Source: Methanolobus zinderi (GTDB lineage: Archaea; Halobacteriota; Methanosarcinia; Methanosarcinales; Methanosarcinaceae). From it: a DNA stretch of 64,000 nt. The translations under genes and the position numbers were made by a program. The stretch is taken from NCBI RefSeq assembly GCF_013388255.1, contig NZ_CP058215.1, forward strand, positions 1,860,001-1,924,000, in the 5' to 3' direction. How positions within the stretch are numbered: position 1 is the first letter of the stretch; every line of letters begins with the position of its first letter. The notes under the pieces are model-generated. The model saw nothing but the letters and a program-made list of their open reading frames with translations, was not told where the DNA came from and made no database searches. Below are positions 8,954 to 17,615 of this stretch, piece after piece.

Positions 8954-10234
8954 TTAGTTCCTGAACCTAGTTCTTATTGACTCTGCGTGTGCCATGAGAC
9001 CTTCCTCCTCGGCAATTGAGATTACAGAATCTTTCAAAGTTTCAAGACCTTCTTTACTTATCCTCTGTATACTGGCACACTTCAGGAAATGTAATATATT
9101 CAGACCGGAGTACATTTTGGCATACCCCGCAGTCGGTAGGACGTGATTGGTACCGGATGCATAATCCCCAACAGGCACAGGTGCATAGTTACCCACGAAC
9201 ACAGAGCCTGCGTTATCAATATCGCTGAGAACCGAATCGGAGTTCTCCACCATAATCTCCAGATGTTCAGGGGCAAAATCATTGGAGAATTCGATACAGC
9301 TCTCCATTGAATCTGCTACCAGTACTGCAGCATTCTCAAGAGACGCATTCACAATATCCGATCTTGCAGCCTTTGAGGCCTGTTCCAGTACTTCCCTGTG
9401 AACATCTTCTGCCAGTTTTTCGGATGATGTCACAAGTACGGAAACGGAATTCGGGTCATGCTCTGCCTGTGCAATGATATCGGATGCAGCCATTGCAGCA
9501 TCGGCCGTGTCATCGGCAATTATCAGTACTTCACTGGGTCCTGCCGGGAAATCGATCTCGGCCATATCACGCACCTGCATCTTTGCAGCGGTGACAAATA
9601 CATTTCCGGGACCGACTATCTTGGAAACCTGATCAACGCTCTCAGTACCATATGCCATTGCAGCTACAGCCTGGACCCCGCCTATCCTGTAAACATGGTC
9701 CGCACCCGCAACTTTTGCTGCTGCAAGGGTGAGGGGATTCACCTTACCGTCAGGACCCGGAGGAGTGCACATGACCACGCGTTTAACACCTGCAACTCTT
9801 GCAGGGATTATTGTCATAAGTGCAGTGGATGGATAGGAAGCCCTGCCTCCGGGCACGTATGCACCCACACTCTCAAGGGGAGTGAACTTCTGCCCGAGTT
9901 CAATTCCCGGAGATAACTCCATGAACCACATCTTTTCGGGCATCTGTGCCTGGTGGAACTTACGGATATTCTCAGCAGCGAACTCGAGATGTTTGAGTAA
10001 AGACTTGTCAATACTGCTGACAGCTTCCTCAATCTCATCTTTTGAGACCTCAATTGCCCCGATATCAGCCCTGTCAAACTTCTTCGTATAGCTGCGGAGG
10101 GCTTCGTCTCCGTTGTCCTTTACGTCCCGTATGATGGAAGCTACTGTTTCCCCGACATCCGCAAGCTCTCCTCCGCGATTGATGAGCTTATCTTTTTCTT
10201 CCCCGCTTAGTTCTGATAGTCTTTTGTAAAGCAT
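8954..10234 (-). CDS. hisD: Histidinol dehydrogenase
   Basis: Zinc enzyme catalysing the last two steps of histidine synthesis, the NAD-dependent four-electron oxidation of L-histidinol to histidine. It is 426 residues, the usual length. Recognisable family blocks include [43 protein letters not shown] and [10 protein letters not shown]. The C-terminal GTNHVLPT segment is also present. It stands alone with no other his gene beside it, as is usual for scattered his genes in methanogens. A 15-bp tandem repeat occupies its promoter or leader region. Confidence 0.97.
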   Translation of the reverse strand: MLYKRLSELSGEEKDKLINRGGELADVGETVASIIRDVKDNGDEALRSYTKKFDRADIGAIEVSKDEIEEAVSSIDKSLLKHLEFAAENIRKFHQAQMPEKMWFMELSPGIELGQKFTPLESVGAYVPGGRASYPSTALMTIIPARVAGVKRVVMCTPPGPDGKVNPLTLAAAKVAGADHVYRIGGVQAVAAMAYGTESVDQVSKIVGPGNVFVTAAKMQVRDMAEIDFPAGPSEVLIIADDTADAAMAASDIIAQAEHDPNSVSVLVTSSEKLAEDVHREVLEQASKAARSDIVNASLENAAVLVADSMESCIEFSNDFAPEHLEIMVENSDSVLSDIDNAGSVFVGNYAPVPVGDYASGTNHVLPTAGYAKMYSGLNILHFLKCASIQRISKEGLETLKDSVISIAEEEGLMAHAESIRTRFRN

Positions 10235-10242
10235 GATGATCC

Positions 10243-10300
10243 CTTGAATATGATTTACTTGAATATGATTTACTTGAATATGATTTACTTGAATATGATC
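10243..10300. repeat. 15-bp tandem repeat upstream of hisD
   Basis: The unit GAATATGATTTACTT occurs three times head to tail (10246-10290), followed by a fourth partial copy GAATATGAT. The array begins 12 bases upstream of the hisD ATG, so it lies in the leader or core promoter. Confidence 0.85.
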
Positions 10301-10389
10301 ACTATTTAGAATATCGTGCAGATTAATACAGCTTCATTATATATAGATTCTTCAAAAAAGCTAATTTTAAGCAATAATTTCCGGAATAT

Positions 10390-12621
10390 TCACTTTTCAA
10401 AGTCGCTGAAAGTACTCTGCTCATTCCCGATAAGTGAATCCATTGTTTTCGAACCGACATCATCGGGGTTTCCGGGATCTATATCGATGTGCATACCGAT
10501 TTCCCTGAGCAGCTTCCCGGCGGTCTTCGTACCGATAAGCTTTCCGATTACGGCAGGATCGGCCTTCCTGATGTCTTCAACCGTCTTAAGACCACTGTCA
10601 TAGAGCCTGCGGGCACGTACCCTTCCTATACCCCGTATCCCCACCAGTTCCATAAGTTCCGGCCGTGCACCATAGTGGATCCTCTTCTCAAGCATGCCCG
10701 CCATGTCAGCAGCAGGATGTCCCCGGACCCTGGCAAGGCGCGAGAGTGAGTGCATGAGCCATTCGGATAACTCCGCGAGGGCATGTATGTCTCCTTCACC
10801 CACATTGAAACTCTTACTAATGTCGTCCATTGGCCGCTCGTTTATCCAGTCCAGCACAAGAAGAGCAGTCTTAACCTCAGCAAGGAACCATTCGTAATCG
10901 GTATCCTTGAACTGATTCGGTATCTCGGAAAACTCCTCCGCGTGCGTGATGACAAAATCATTGATCAGTTCGTAATCACCGGACCTCAGGTAGAGCTGCC
11001 GCATATCAGGTGTCTTGCAGACCAGATGCATCAACGTAAGTTCGGTGATATTTTCCGCTTTGTCCAGCCCATCCAGCATAGTTGCTGCCGATAGCGGATC
11101 AACGTAAAGCATGGACACAAGGTTTCCAAAGGGTGTGGCCACAAGCCGTGTATCACCTTTGAGCATATCATGTTCTTTCAGGAAATCAATACAGTCATCA
11201 ACAACCTCCATAAGTCCCCATGTATCGTTCTGGTGGGCAAAGAACGTGGCTTCGATAAATTCCATCAGGCCGTCACGGGCGTTTGCAAAGCCGTTAACGA
11301 TAGTGGACAGTATATGGGTCCTCAGAGCATTCTCTGCACCAAGTTTTGACCAGATGTCCTCCGCATCGGCGTCGATGTAGTTGTCGAACAACTGCTGCAT
11401 CTCACCATATGATTTTGCGACCAGTACCGATTCTCCGTAAGGATCAAGGTGAGGACGCCCTGCCCGGCCTGCCATCTGTTTGTATTCAAGGACCGGGATT
11501 GGCTGCATGCCAAAGTTCGAATCGAAACGTTTGTAACTCCTGATGATAACCCGTCTTGCAGGCAGATTAAGACCCGCCGCAAGTGTTGGTGTACTGCATA
11601 TGACCTTAATCTTATTTTCCCGGAAACCATCCTCCACGAGTCTTCTGTGAGCCGAGTTCAATCCCGCATGATGGAAGGCCGTACCGTTCCTGATACACTG
11701 GGCCAGTACTTTTGAAGCCTCTGTCTCACCGTTTTCAAGAACCTGCTCGACGATACTGTCAAGCGCATCACGTGTGGGCCTGTCAAGTAACTGGGATACC
11801 TTCGCACCCGCTCTTCTGGCAAATCCGACACTGTTCCTGCGGCTGCTCTCAAATACAAGGCACTGTCCCCCATCTTCAAGGGTATCAAGAATTATGTTGA
11901 TAGCATCATCCTTGGAGGAAGCTGCGATAAGTTTCTGGGAACCCCTGAAATTTATGTTCCCACCATAATAAACGCCTTCCCGCAGATCAGTAGGCCTCCA
12001 TTCGCTACGTACAAGCCCCGCACCGAGCCAGTCCGCAACTTCATATGCGTTTCCGATGGTTGCCGACAGCGCGATGATCTGGCATTCGGGATTGAGCTTC
12101 ATTAGTTTGGTGAGCGTTACTTCAAGAGTGGGACCCCTGTTAGCAGAATCCAGCAGGTGTACCTCATCCACTACAATAGTGGTAATCTCTTCCATCCATG
12201 CTGTCCCGTTACGCAGGAGAGAATCAGTCTTCTCGGATGTGGCCACGATGATATCGTTAGAGCCAAGCCACTCGTCCCTTGATTCGAAATCCCCTGTGGA
12301 TATACCGACCCTGACCCCTCTATCCTTTCCGTTCTTCAGATCTATGGATGAAAATTCCCTGAAACGATCGAACTTCTCCGATGCCAGGGCTCGCAGCGGT
12401 ACTATGTATAACGCCTTACCACCCTTTGAGATGGACTTGAGCATGGCAAGCTCTGCCAGCAGCGTCTTTCCCGATGCGGTGGGAATGGCAGCAAGGATGT
12501 TCTTCCCGTCAAGTAAGCCTTTCTCGATAGCTTCTGCCTGGGGAGGGTACAGTTTCTCAATCCCGGAATCCAGATAGAATTGAAGGACCTCTTCCGGAAT
12601 ATCAAGGGATCTTATTTCCAT
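10390..12621 (-). CDS. hel308: Ski2-type DNA helicase Hel308
   Basis: 3'-5' superfamily 2 DNA helicase of archaea that acts at stalled replication forks and in recombination. From the ATG at 12621 the protein is 743 residues, the usual size; a longer frame of 45 extra residues upstream looks non-coding. Motif I is [10 protein letters not shown] (K52), motif II DEVH (152-155), motif III LSATIGN and motif [11 protein letters not shown]. The C-terminal part has the ratchet domain and a helix-hairpin-helix-like [15 protein letters not shown]. No clear ribosome-binding site precedes the ATG, so a leaderless transcript is possible. Confidence 0.96.
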   Translation of the reverse strand: MEIRSLDIPEEVLQFYLDSGIEKLYPPQAEAIEKGLLDGKNILAAIPTASGKTLLAELAMLKSISKGGKALYIVPLRALASEKFDRFREFSSIDLKNGKDRGVRVGISTGDFESRDEWLGSNDIIVATSEKTDSLLRNGTAWMEEITTIVVDEVHLLDSANRGPTLEVTLTKLMKLNPECQIIALSATIGNAYEVADWLGAGLVRSEWRPTDLREGVYYGGNINFRGSQKLIAASSKDDAINIILDTLEDGGQCLVFESSRRNSVGFARRAGAKVSQLLDRPTRDALDSIVEQVLENGETEASKVLAQCIRNGTAFHHAGLNSAHRRLVEDGFRENKIKVICSTPTLAAGLNLPARRVIIRSYKRFDSNFGMQPIPVLEYKQMAGRAGRPHLDPYGESVLVAKSYGEMQQLFDNYIDADAEDIWSKLGAENALRTHILSTIVNGFANARDGLMEFIEATFFAHQNDTWGLMEVVDDCIDFLKEHDMLKGDTRLVATPFGNLVSMLYVDPLSAATMLDGLDKAENITELTLMHLVCKTPDMRQLYLRSGDYELINDFVITHAEEFSEIPNQFKDTDYEWFLAEVKTALLVLDWINERPMDDISKSFNVGEGDIHALAELSEWLMHSLSRLARVRGHPAADMAGMLEKRIHYGARPELMELVGIRGIGRVRARRLYDSGLKTVEDIRKADPAVIGKLIGTKTAGKLLREIGMHIDIDPGNPDDVGSKTMDSLIGNEQSTFSDFEK

Positions 12622-12667
12622 ATTATCGGATAGAAGGTGGATAATAACTAATAAAATTACCCTAGCA

Positions 12668-12730
12668 GGGTGAAAGTGTAATTTACTGCATATCTTTTCG
12701 CCTCTGGCCAAATAGAAATTACTTTCACCC
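12668..12730. repeat. Imperfect long inverted repeat upstream of hel308
   Basis: The arms GGGTGAAAGTGTAATTT (12668-12684) and AAATTACTTTCACCC (12716-12730) are complementary except for one extra base, with a 31-base spacer. They lie between hel308 (minus) and the GyrI-like gene (plus), where both promoters must be, so paired operator sites or a stem-loop are possible. Confidence 0.5.
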
Positions 12731-12795
12731 ACCTTGGCATGTGCTTTTATAGCCATATGGCAGAGAATGTTTGAAGTTAAAGATTGGTGATAAGT

Positions 12796-13284
12796 TTGGA
12801 AATAATAAACGATCCGGAAATAACAGAACTGGAAGAAAGGAATGCAGCATGTGTTTCATTTGTCGGTAACTATCTGGGAAATGCCGGTGTCTTCGAAGAA
12901 CTGTTCGGCAGGCTTTTCAGCTGGGCAGGTCCGAAGCAATTGATGGGACCGGACACTCTTTTGATTTCTGCATACTATGATGACCCGGGTACCACAGCTC
13001 CTGAAGAGCTCAAACTGGATGTATGCATGACCATTGCAGACGATGTGCAGGTTGAAGGAGACATAAAAAAGAAAAAACTTCCCGGAGGTAAGTACGTGAT
13101 GATGCGTGTGGAACTGACAGGCCCTCATGAATATGCTCCTGCCTGGGAAAAGATAGTTGAGTGGGTGGTACAAAATGACCTTAAAATTGATCTGTCCCGG
13201 GCAAGCTATGAGATATATCTGAATTCGCCGGAAGAACATCCGGAAAAGCATCATATACTCGATATCTGTATGCCGGTCAAGTGA
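12796..13284 (+). CDS. GyrI-like small-molecule-binding domain protein
   Basis: About 162 residues with the pattern of the SbmC/GyrI and AraC effector-binding fold: [10 protein letters not shown] near the start, then [43 protein letters not shown] and a C-terminal [15 protein letters not shown] block. No DNA-binding domain is attached. Stand-alone members bind hydrophobic or drug-like ligands, and some are hydrolases. The start is probably TTG at 12796 with a GGTGAT site; TTG 12784 is the other option. It converges with the aquaporin gene across a shared terminator hairpin. Confidence 0.75.
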   Translation: MEIINDPEITELEERNAACVSFVGNYLGNAGVFEELFGRLFSWAGPKQLMGPDTLLISAYYDDPGTTAPEELKLDVCMTIADDVQVEGDIKKKKLPGGKYVMMRVELTGPHEYAPAWEKIVEWVVQNDLKIDLSRASYEIYLNSPEEHPEKHHILDICMPVK

Positions 13285-13329
13285 AAAGATCTGGTGAATA
13301 ATAAATAATAAATAATAAATGATAAAAAC

Positions 13330-13353
13330 AAAAGAGCAGATTGCTGCTCTTTT
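13330..13353. terminator. Bidirectional hairpin terminator
   Basis: A perfect 10-bp stem, AAAAGAGCAG and CTGCTCTTTT with a 4-base loop, lies between the convergent GyrI-like and aquaporin genes and touches the aquaporin stop. It gives an A-flanked, U-ending hairpin in both directions. It is preceded by an AATA/AAT low-complexity run (13298-13320). Confidence 0.7.
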
Positions 13354-14102
13354 CATTCAAGTTCTTTTACCCCTGATACATAATCATATACAAAAGCCGC
13401 AATCAGGGCACCTGCAATCGGTCCGATAATGTAAATCGGGAACTGCCACCAGAAATTTTCACCTCCCAGCAGGAAATCCGCCAGATAAGGGCCGAAGGTG
13501 CGCGCAGGATTAAGCGACGAGCCTGTGATGTTACCCACAACCGTCACATCTGCGGCAACCACAAGGCCCACTGCCAGACCTGCAAAACCAGCCGGAGCCC
13601 TGTTATCAACCGCAGTTCCCATTATTGTCAGCATTAAAAAGAACGTTGCAATCGTTTCACATAATATAGCCTGGCCGTAACTTACACCGGCGAACATGGC
13701 TGTCGCGCCAAGACCTGTTGCGACCGCACGTGAACCAAGTATAGCAACTATGCTGAAGGAAGCAAGACTTGCACCAATAAGCTGGGCAACAATGTATCCG
13801 ACCATGTCTTTAGTGGGGAATCTTCCTGTAGCCCACAATGCGATGCTGACAGCCGGATTGATGTGTGTTCCCGAAATATGTCCGAAAGCATATATCATAG
13901 CCACAATAGCGATCGCAAAGGCCATACCGATTGCAAACCAAGCTGCAATATCCAGGCCGATACTAAAAGTATTACCTGGCAGTAGTTCTGCTCCCTCGAT
14001 CAGCAACACTGCCGTAACTACGGACCCCGTACCCAGGAACACAAGGACATAGGTTCCTATGAGCTCTGCGATCGACCTCCTGAGCAAACTGATCTCCACC
14101 AT
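13353..14102 (-). CDS. aqpM: Aquaporin (AqpM-like MIP channel)
   Basis: A 249-residue major intrinsic protein forming a water (possibly also glycerol or gas) channel in the membrane. Six hydrophobic spans and both pore half-helices are clear: HINPAVS (N82-P-A84) and SSLNPARTFGP (N198-P-A200, R201 of the selectivity filter). Length and the long first extracellular loop resemble methanogen AqpM. The ribosome-binding site GGGAGGTGA is strong. It lies downstream of DUF2193 on the same strand at 49 bases and may be co-transcribed. Confidence 0.95.
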   Translation of the reverse strand: MVEISLLRRSIAELIGTYVLVFLGTGSVVTAVLLIEGAELLPGNTFSIGLDIAAWFAIGMAFAIAIVAMIYAFGHISGTHINPAVSIALWATGRFPTKDMVGYIVAQLIGASLASFSIVAILGSRAVATGLGATAMFAGVSYGQAILCETIATFFLMLTIMGTAVDNRAPAGFAGLAVGLVVAADVTVVGNITGSSLNPARTFGPYLADFLLGGENFWWQFPIYIIGPIAGALIAAFVYDYVSGVKELE

Positions 14103-14151
14103 ACTTCACCTCCCAAAAACCGAAATGTGCCTGTTTCAGGCACAACTTCGA

Positions 14152-15627
14152 TCAAACTGCCTCCGTCCAGTTGCAGTATCCGCACTTGTAGTCGAAGTAG
14201 TTGGCTGAACAGAACTTACATACACGTGCAGGTGAATGTGCCTCTTCCTTGTGAAGTGCGATGATATTGGTCATCATGGTCGCAGTCACAGGTTCACTTG
14301 TCAGCAGGCATGGGAAATCCGCAAGACGCATGAGTGCCGAGAACCTGACAGTAATAGCACATGCAGGATAAGTGTAGCGTTGCGGGTTATTCAGGATCTC
14401 ACTTTTTTCGATAGGACTCAGGTCAATATTAATACCCTGTACCATTCCGCCTGCACCCCTTGGCTTGTGGTCGATTATACGCTCACCTTTCTCAATAAGA
14501 TCAATGAAATCCACATTGTGAAGCTCGGCCGCGGCACCTCTTCTTGGATTGGTGAGTACCAGGTTGTGGAATCTTTTCACAAGCAGATCCAGCACCATCA
14601 TTGTGGTAAAGCCGTCCATCCAGAGAATCTTGGTAGTTGCAGCTGCTGTAGCATCCGTTGCAATGGTCAACGGAGAGTACTCGTCCCTGAAATTACCCAT
14701 GGCATTGTTCATGGTGCCCTCGAGAACGTTCGAGACAACATTGATGGCTTCCATTACGACATCATCCTTTGTCATATTGAACATGGACTGGGAGATGTGA
14801 TGTGCTACGTCCCCCACACCATAGGCAGGAACTGTTACTATGTTTCCGTAGAAAACTTCCTCATCCATCGCAGCTCGGACCGTCTTTTTCATCTTCTGCT
14901 TGTACTGGTCCATGTACTTCCTGACATCAAAGGAGCTGTGACCTGCTTCTTCCATCAGTTTGAACTGAGCCTCCACAGGTGTATCATAAACCATTTTGAG
15001 CATGTCTATCTCTTCTTTCAGAGCCTCAGATGGAGTCTTACCATCCTCTATCGCGATCTGGAATTTTGCTCCGACTCCGTAGGATGTGTTCATACCCCAG
15101 GATTTAGAAGCAAGTATGGCTCTTTTATGCTGAAGAGGAATATCCATATCCTGAAGGATCCTGTTTACGACATTGCTTGTGCTGCCGGGAACGAATGCAA
15201 AATCAACCACGCAGGTAGGACCATAAAAGCCTGCATATCTGCGAATTGATTCCTTGCCGATAAGGGCTTCGGACTTTCCTATCTCTTCAATGAACTTCTC
15301 AACCGATGTACGGAAAGAAGGATCTTCCTCATACAGGATCTCCAGTATAGGAGGGGTTTGATAATGTTCAACGAAAGGATCATCTTCCGGCCTTACGGTT
15401 TCCGTTAACCCGGTAAGAACATCAAAATGAGCATTCACTGAATCAACATGAAGATCGAAGACTTCTTTACTTTGTTCACCCTCGGGTTTCATGCGATTGA
15501 CTGCATCGACATAAGGTTGTGCATCTTTCACCTTGAAAGATGTGCCTCTTTTATTGTTTATTGTGCTAACAACTGCCTTCTGGGCATTTACGGCTTCAGT
15601 AGCCATCTTGTCATATATCTCTTTCAT
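14152..15627 (-). CDS. DUF2193 family protein
   Basis: A 491-residue soluble protein that I recall as the methanogen family DUF2193. Its start (MKEIYDKMATEAVNAQKA) is typical. The body contains an Ala/Thr-rich block TIATDATAAATTKILWMDG and PRGAGGMVQGINIDL. The C-terminus carries a compact Cys cluster, CKFCSANYFDYKCGYCNW, which looks like a zinc- or iron-binding knuckle. No catalytic motif of a known enzyme class is recognisable. The ribosome-binding site is AAGGGGTT. A small palindrome (15692-15706) lies about 65 bases upstream of the start. Function unknown; presence in methanogens suggests a link to one-carbon metabolism, but nothing in the sequence proves it. Confidence 0.7.
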   Translation of the reverse strand: MKEIYDKMATEAVNAQKAVVSTINNKRGTSFKVKDAQPYVDAVNRMKPEGEQSKEVFDLHVDSVNAHFDVLTGLTETVRPEDDPFVEHYQTPPILEILYEEDPSFRTSVEKFIEEIGKSEALIGKESIRRYAGFYGPTCVVDFAFVPGSTSNVVNRILQDMDIPLQHKRAILASKSWGMNTSYGVGAKFQIAIEDGKTPSEALKEEIDMLKMVYDTPVEAQFKLMEEAGHSSFDVRKYMDQYKQKMKKTVRAAMDEEVFYGNIVTVPAYGVGDVAHHISQSMFNMTKDDVVMEAINVVSNVLEGTMNNAMGNFRDEYSPLTIATDATAAATTKILWMDGFTTMMVLDLLVKRFHNLVLTNPRRGAAAELHNVDFIDLIEKGERIIDHKPRGAGGMVQGINIDLSPIEKSEILNNPQRYTYPACAITVRFSALMRLADFPCLLTSEPVTATMMTNIIALHKEEAHSPARVCKFCSANYFDYKCGYCNWTEAV

Positions 15628-15691
15628 ACTAACCCCTTGTTTTATTGGTAGTTACCAAAAAACAAAGGAAGCAGGCCTCAATACAAGGATC

Positions 15692-15706
15692 ATGACCTAA
15701 GGTCAT
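15692..15706. promoter_or_regulatory. Palindromic candidate operator of DUF2193
   Basis: ATGACC-TAA-GGTCAT, a perfect 6-bp dyad around a 3-base centre, located 65-79 bases upstream of the DUF2193 start. Confidence 0.35.
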
Positions 15707-15936
15707 CAAATAAGTACTCTAATCACCAGGTAAGAAAAGCCTCCAAATTTACTCCCTCCAACATAATTTCCAGTAACCCCATAATTAATATAATCCACCT
15801 GCAAAATAAAGTTAACGAAATTCTATTTTTTATCCAGGATTGTTATCATCAAAAGATAATTTACAGCATATCTTCCGAATTTCTGACATTACATACCCAC
15901 GGTTCAATAAGCTATTAATAAAGTTATTATGAAAAG

Positions 15937-15944
15937 TTATATTG
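15937..15944 (+). promoter_or_regulatory. TATA-like element of gpgP unit
   Basis: GTTATATT lies about 60 bases upstream of the small cysteine peptide start. Transcription would begin near 15965-15970, giving a leader of about 35 bases. Confidence 0.4.
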
Positions 15945-16003
15945 ACTATCAGACAAACAGACTATACAGAATTGAATAAGGATATAGGAAGGGGGTTATT
16001 CCT

Positions 16004-16096
16004 GTGGCACAAGCTTGCTCCTTATGCAATAAGGAAGGATTATCTTGCAATCTTACTGCTCAGGTTGTATCCTCCCCAATGGAGATCAAAGAATGA
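16004..16096 (+). CDS. Candidate 30-residue cysteine peptide coupled to gpgP
   Basis: A GTG-started frame with a GGAAGGGGG site eight bases upstream. It encodes 30 residues beginning MAQACSLCNKEGLSC, so it has a CxxC pair and a third Cys six residues later. Its TGA overlaps the gpgP start as ATGA, the arrangement of translational coupling. It could be a small metal-binding protein, a leader peptide controlling gpgP, or a chance frame. I recognise no family. Good site strength, the overlap and the Cys pattern together make it worth listing. Confidence 0.45.
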   Translation: MAQACSLCNKEGLSCNLTAQVVSSPMEIKE

Positions 16097-16896
16097 GATA
16101 TGTTGTATTCACCGACCTTGACGGTACCCTGATAGACCATAACACCTACTCCTATAAAGCTGCAAAACCAGCCATAGAGAGGCTGAAAGAAAAAGACATA
16201 CCGCTCATTTTCTGTACGAGTAAGACACGTGCGGAAATTGAAGTCTATGTCAGAGAACTCAAATCCTCACACCCGTTCATATCCGAGAACGGAGGAGCAA
16301 TATTCATTCCGAAGGACTATTTCAGCGTGGATTATCCGGTATCAAAAACAGAAGGTAACTATAATGTTATCGAACTGGGAACTTCCTATAACACTCTCAG
16401 GCATGTACTCACAGATATTCGTAGTCATGAAAAAATGGATATCATTGGTTTTGGAGACATGGATGATAAAGGCGTGAGCAAGGATACAGGACTTGATATC
16501 GAATCTTCAAGGCTTGCAAAAATGCGTGAATATGACGAAGCTTTCAAGCTCAATGGTGATGAGGAAACAGCAGAACGACTAAAAGAGTATATAAAATCAG
16601 AAGGCCTGAACTACACAAGAGGTGGACGGTACTGGCATATCATGGGAGATAACGATAAGGGAAAAGCTGTCAATATCCTGACCGGACTTTACAAAAAAGA
16701 GTACGGTGACGTTAAGACAATAGGACTTGGAGACAGTCTGAACGACTTTCCCATGCTTAAGGCTGTGGACATTCCCGTACTTGTCCAGAAGCAGGATGGG
16801 AAACACGATCCTAAGATAGAGGACTCTGAAATAAGGAGGGTGGAAGGCATCGGTCCTATAGGATGGAATATGGCCGTACAGGAAATAGTATCCTGA
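16093..16896 (+). CDS. gpgP: Glucosyl-3-phosphoglycerate phosphatase (MPGP-like HAD)
   Basis: A HAD-superfamily (class IIB, mannosyl-3-phosphoglycerate phosphatase-like) enzyme of 267 residues that dephosphorylates glucosyl-3-phosphoglycerate to glucosylglycerate. Motif I is FTDLDGTL (nucleophile D8, acid/base D10), motif II FCTSKTR and motif IV GLGDSLNDFPML. ISENGG and the cap region are as in MPGP/GpgP proteins. The ATG has a GGAGATC site and overlaps the upstream peptide stop. With gpgS elsewhere in the window the two-step pathway is complete. A mannosyl substrate is possible in the family, but gpgS makes the glucosyl one more likely. Confidence 0.85.
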   Translation: MRYVVFTDLDGTLIDHNTYSYKAAKPAIERLKEKDIPLIFCTSKTRAEIEVYVRELKSSHPFISENGGAIFIPKDYFSVDYPVSKTEGNYNVIELGTSYNTLRHVLTDIRSHEKMDIIGFGDMDDKGVSKDTGLDIESSRLAKMREYDEAFKLNGDEETAERLKEYIKSEGLNYTRGGRYWHIMGDNDKGKAVNILTGLYKKEYGDVKTIGLGDSLNDFPMLKAVDIPVLVQKQDGKHDPKIEDSEIRRVEGIGPIGWNMAVQEIVS

Positions 16897-17082
16897 ACAA
16901 GTGAACAGGATGCTAATTGTATCTGTTTACGGAGACTTTAGCTGAAGAAAATGAGAACAGGTATTTATAGTCCCGGAAATCAATATTCTATTATAAGATA
17001 AAAATCAATTAATTACACGTCAGGCATATCTGTTATAGAATATTAAGTAACAATTAACTGTCATCGGAGAAGGGGTGATCAA

Positions 17083-17610
17083 ATGATAAGACTGGAAAAT
17101 ATGTTTCCACAGGCATTTTTGGTCGGTGTGACAAAAATGGTGGATAAAGACGGAACACTTGAAACTATACAGTGGTTACAGGAAATAGGCGAAGAACTTG
17201 CAACCCTTGAGGGACCCGGATTTGAGGGTGCAAGGGAGGATAGCATCAATTACCTGCCCATATGTCCGTTTGGTAGCGAAATTACTGAATTCAATGAAAT
17301 ATACGGACACCCTGCCGAATTTGACGATATTGTCAAAAAGGTATATGAAATGAAAAAGGCCTCTGACAAACCCTGGGAATATCCTGCACTGACACATGCA
17401 CTGGGAGTATTGCAGCATAGTTACAGTACAAAAAGGGCAGAACTTGCAGGAGCAGAACTATACAGCCTGGGTTCAAAATCCCCGAAGGGAGATTTCAAGC
17501 AGTTCAATGAAGAAGCCATTGAAAAGGTGGGAATATCAAAGGAAACTGTTGGGGAGATGCTTGATAGAGCGTTCTACGTTTATAAAATAGTATATCCGGA
17601 TAAGGAGTGA
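17083..17610 (+). CDS. Hypothetical protein next to GH15-like gene
   Basis: A 175-residue soluble protein with no signal peptide and no motif I can assign. Visible features are GPGFEGAREDSINYLPICPFGSEI, acidic helices, and a C-terminal segment of helical character. The ATG has an AGGGGTGATC site, and a TATA-like TATTTATAG lies at about 16962-16970. Its last codons overlap or abut the start of the glycosidase gene, so the two are translationally linked and presumably work together. It could be an accessory or regulatory partner. Function unknown. Confidence 0.8.
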   Translation: MIRLENMFPQAFLVGVTKMVDKDGTLETIQWLQEIGEELATLEGPGFEGAREDSINYLPICPFGSEITEFNEIYGHPAEFDDIVKKVYEMKKASDKPWEYPALTHALGVLQHSYSTKRAELAGAELYSLGSKSPKGDFKQFNEEAIEKVGISKETVGEMLDRAFYVYKIVYPDKE

Positions 17611-17615
17611 GTTAT

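Larger units (their letters stand above)
15628..16003. other. Divergent promoter region, DUF2193 / gpgP
   Basis: An AT-rich spacer between divergently transcribed units. It holds the short inverted repeat at 15692-15706 near DUF2193 and the TATA-like element at 15937-15944 for the gpgP side. No further gene was seen. Confidence 0.4.

Noticed and set aside
10243-10300. CRISPR array
   Set aside because: Repeats are directly contiguous with no spacers and only 15 bp long.
14236-15249. Long plus-strand frame (337 codons) opposite DUF2193
   Set aside because: Antisense shadow of a well-supported gene, with no ribosome-binding site and unlikely amino-acid composition.
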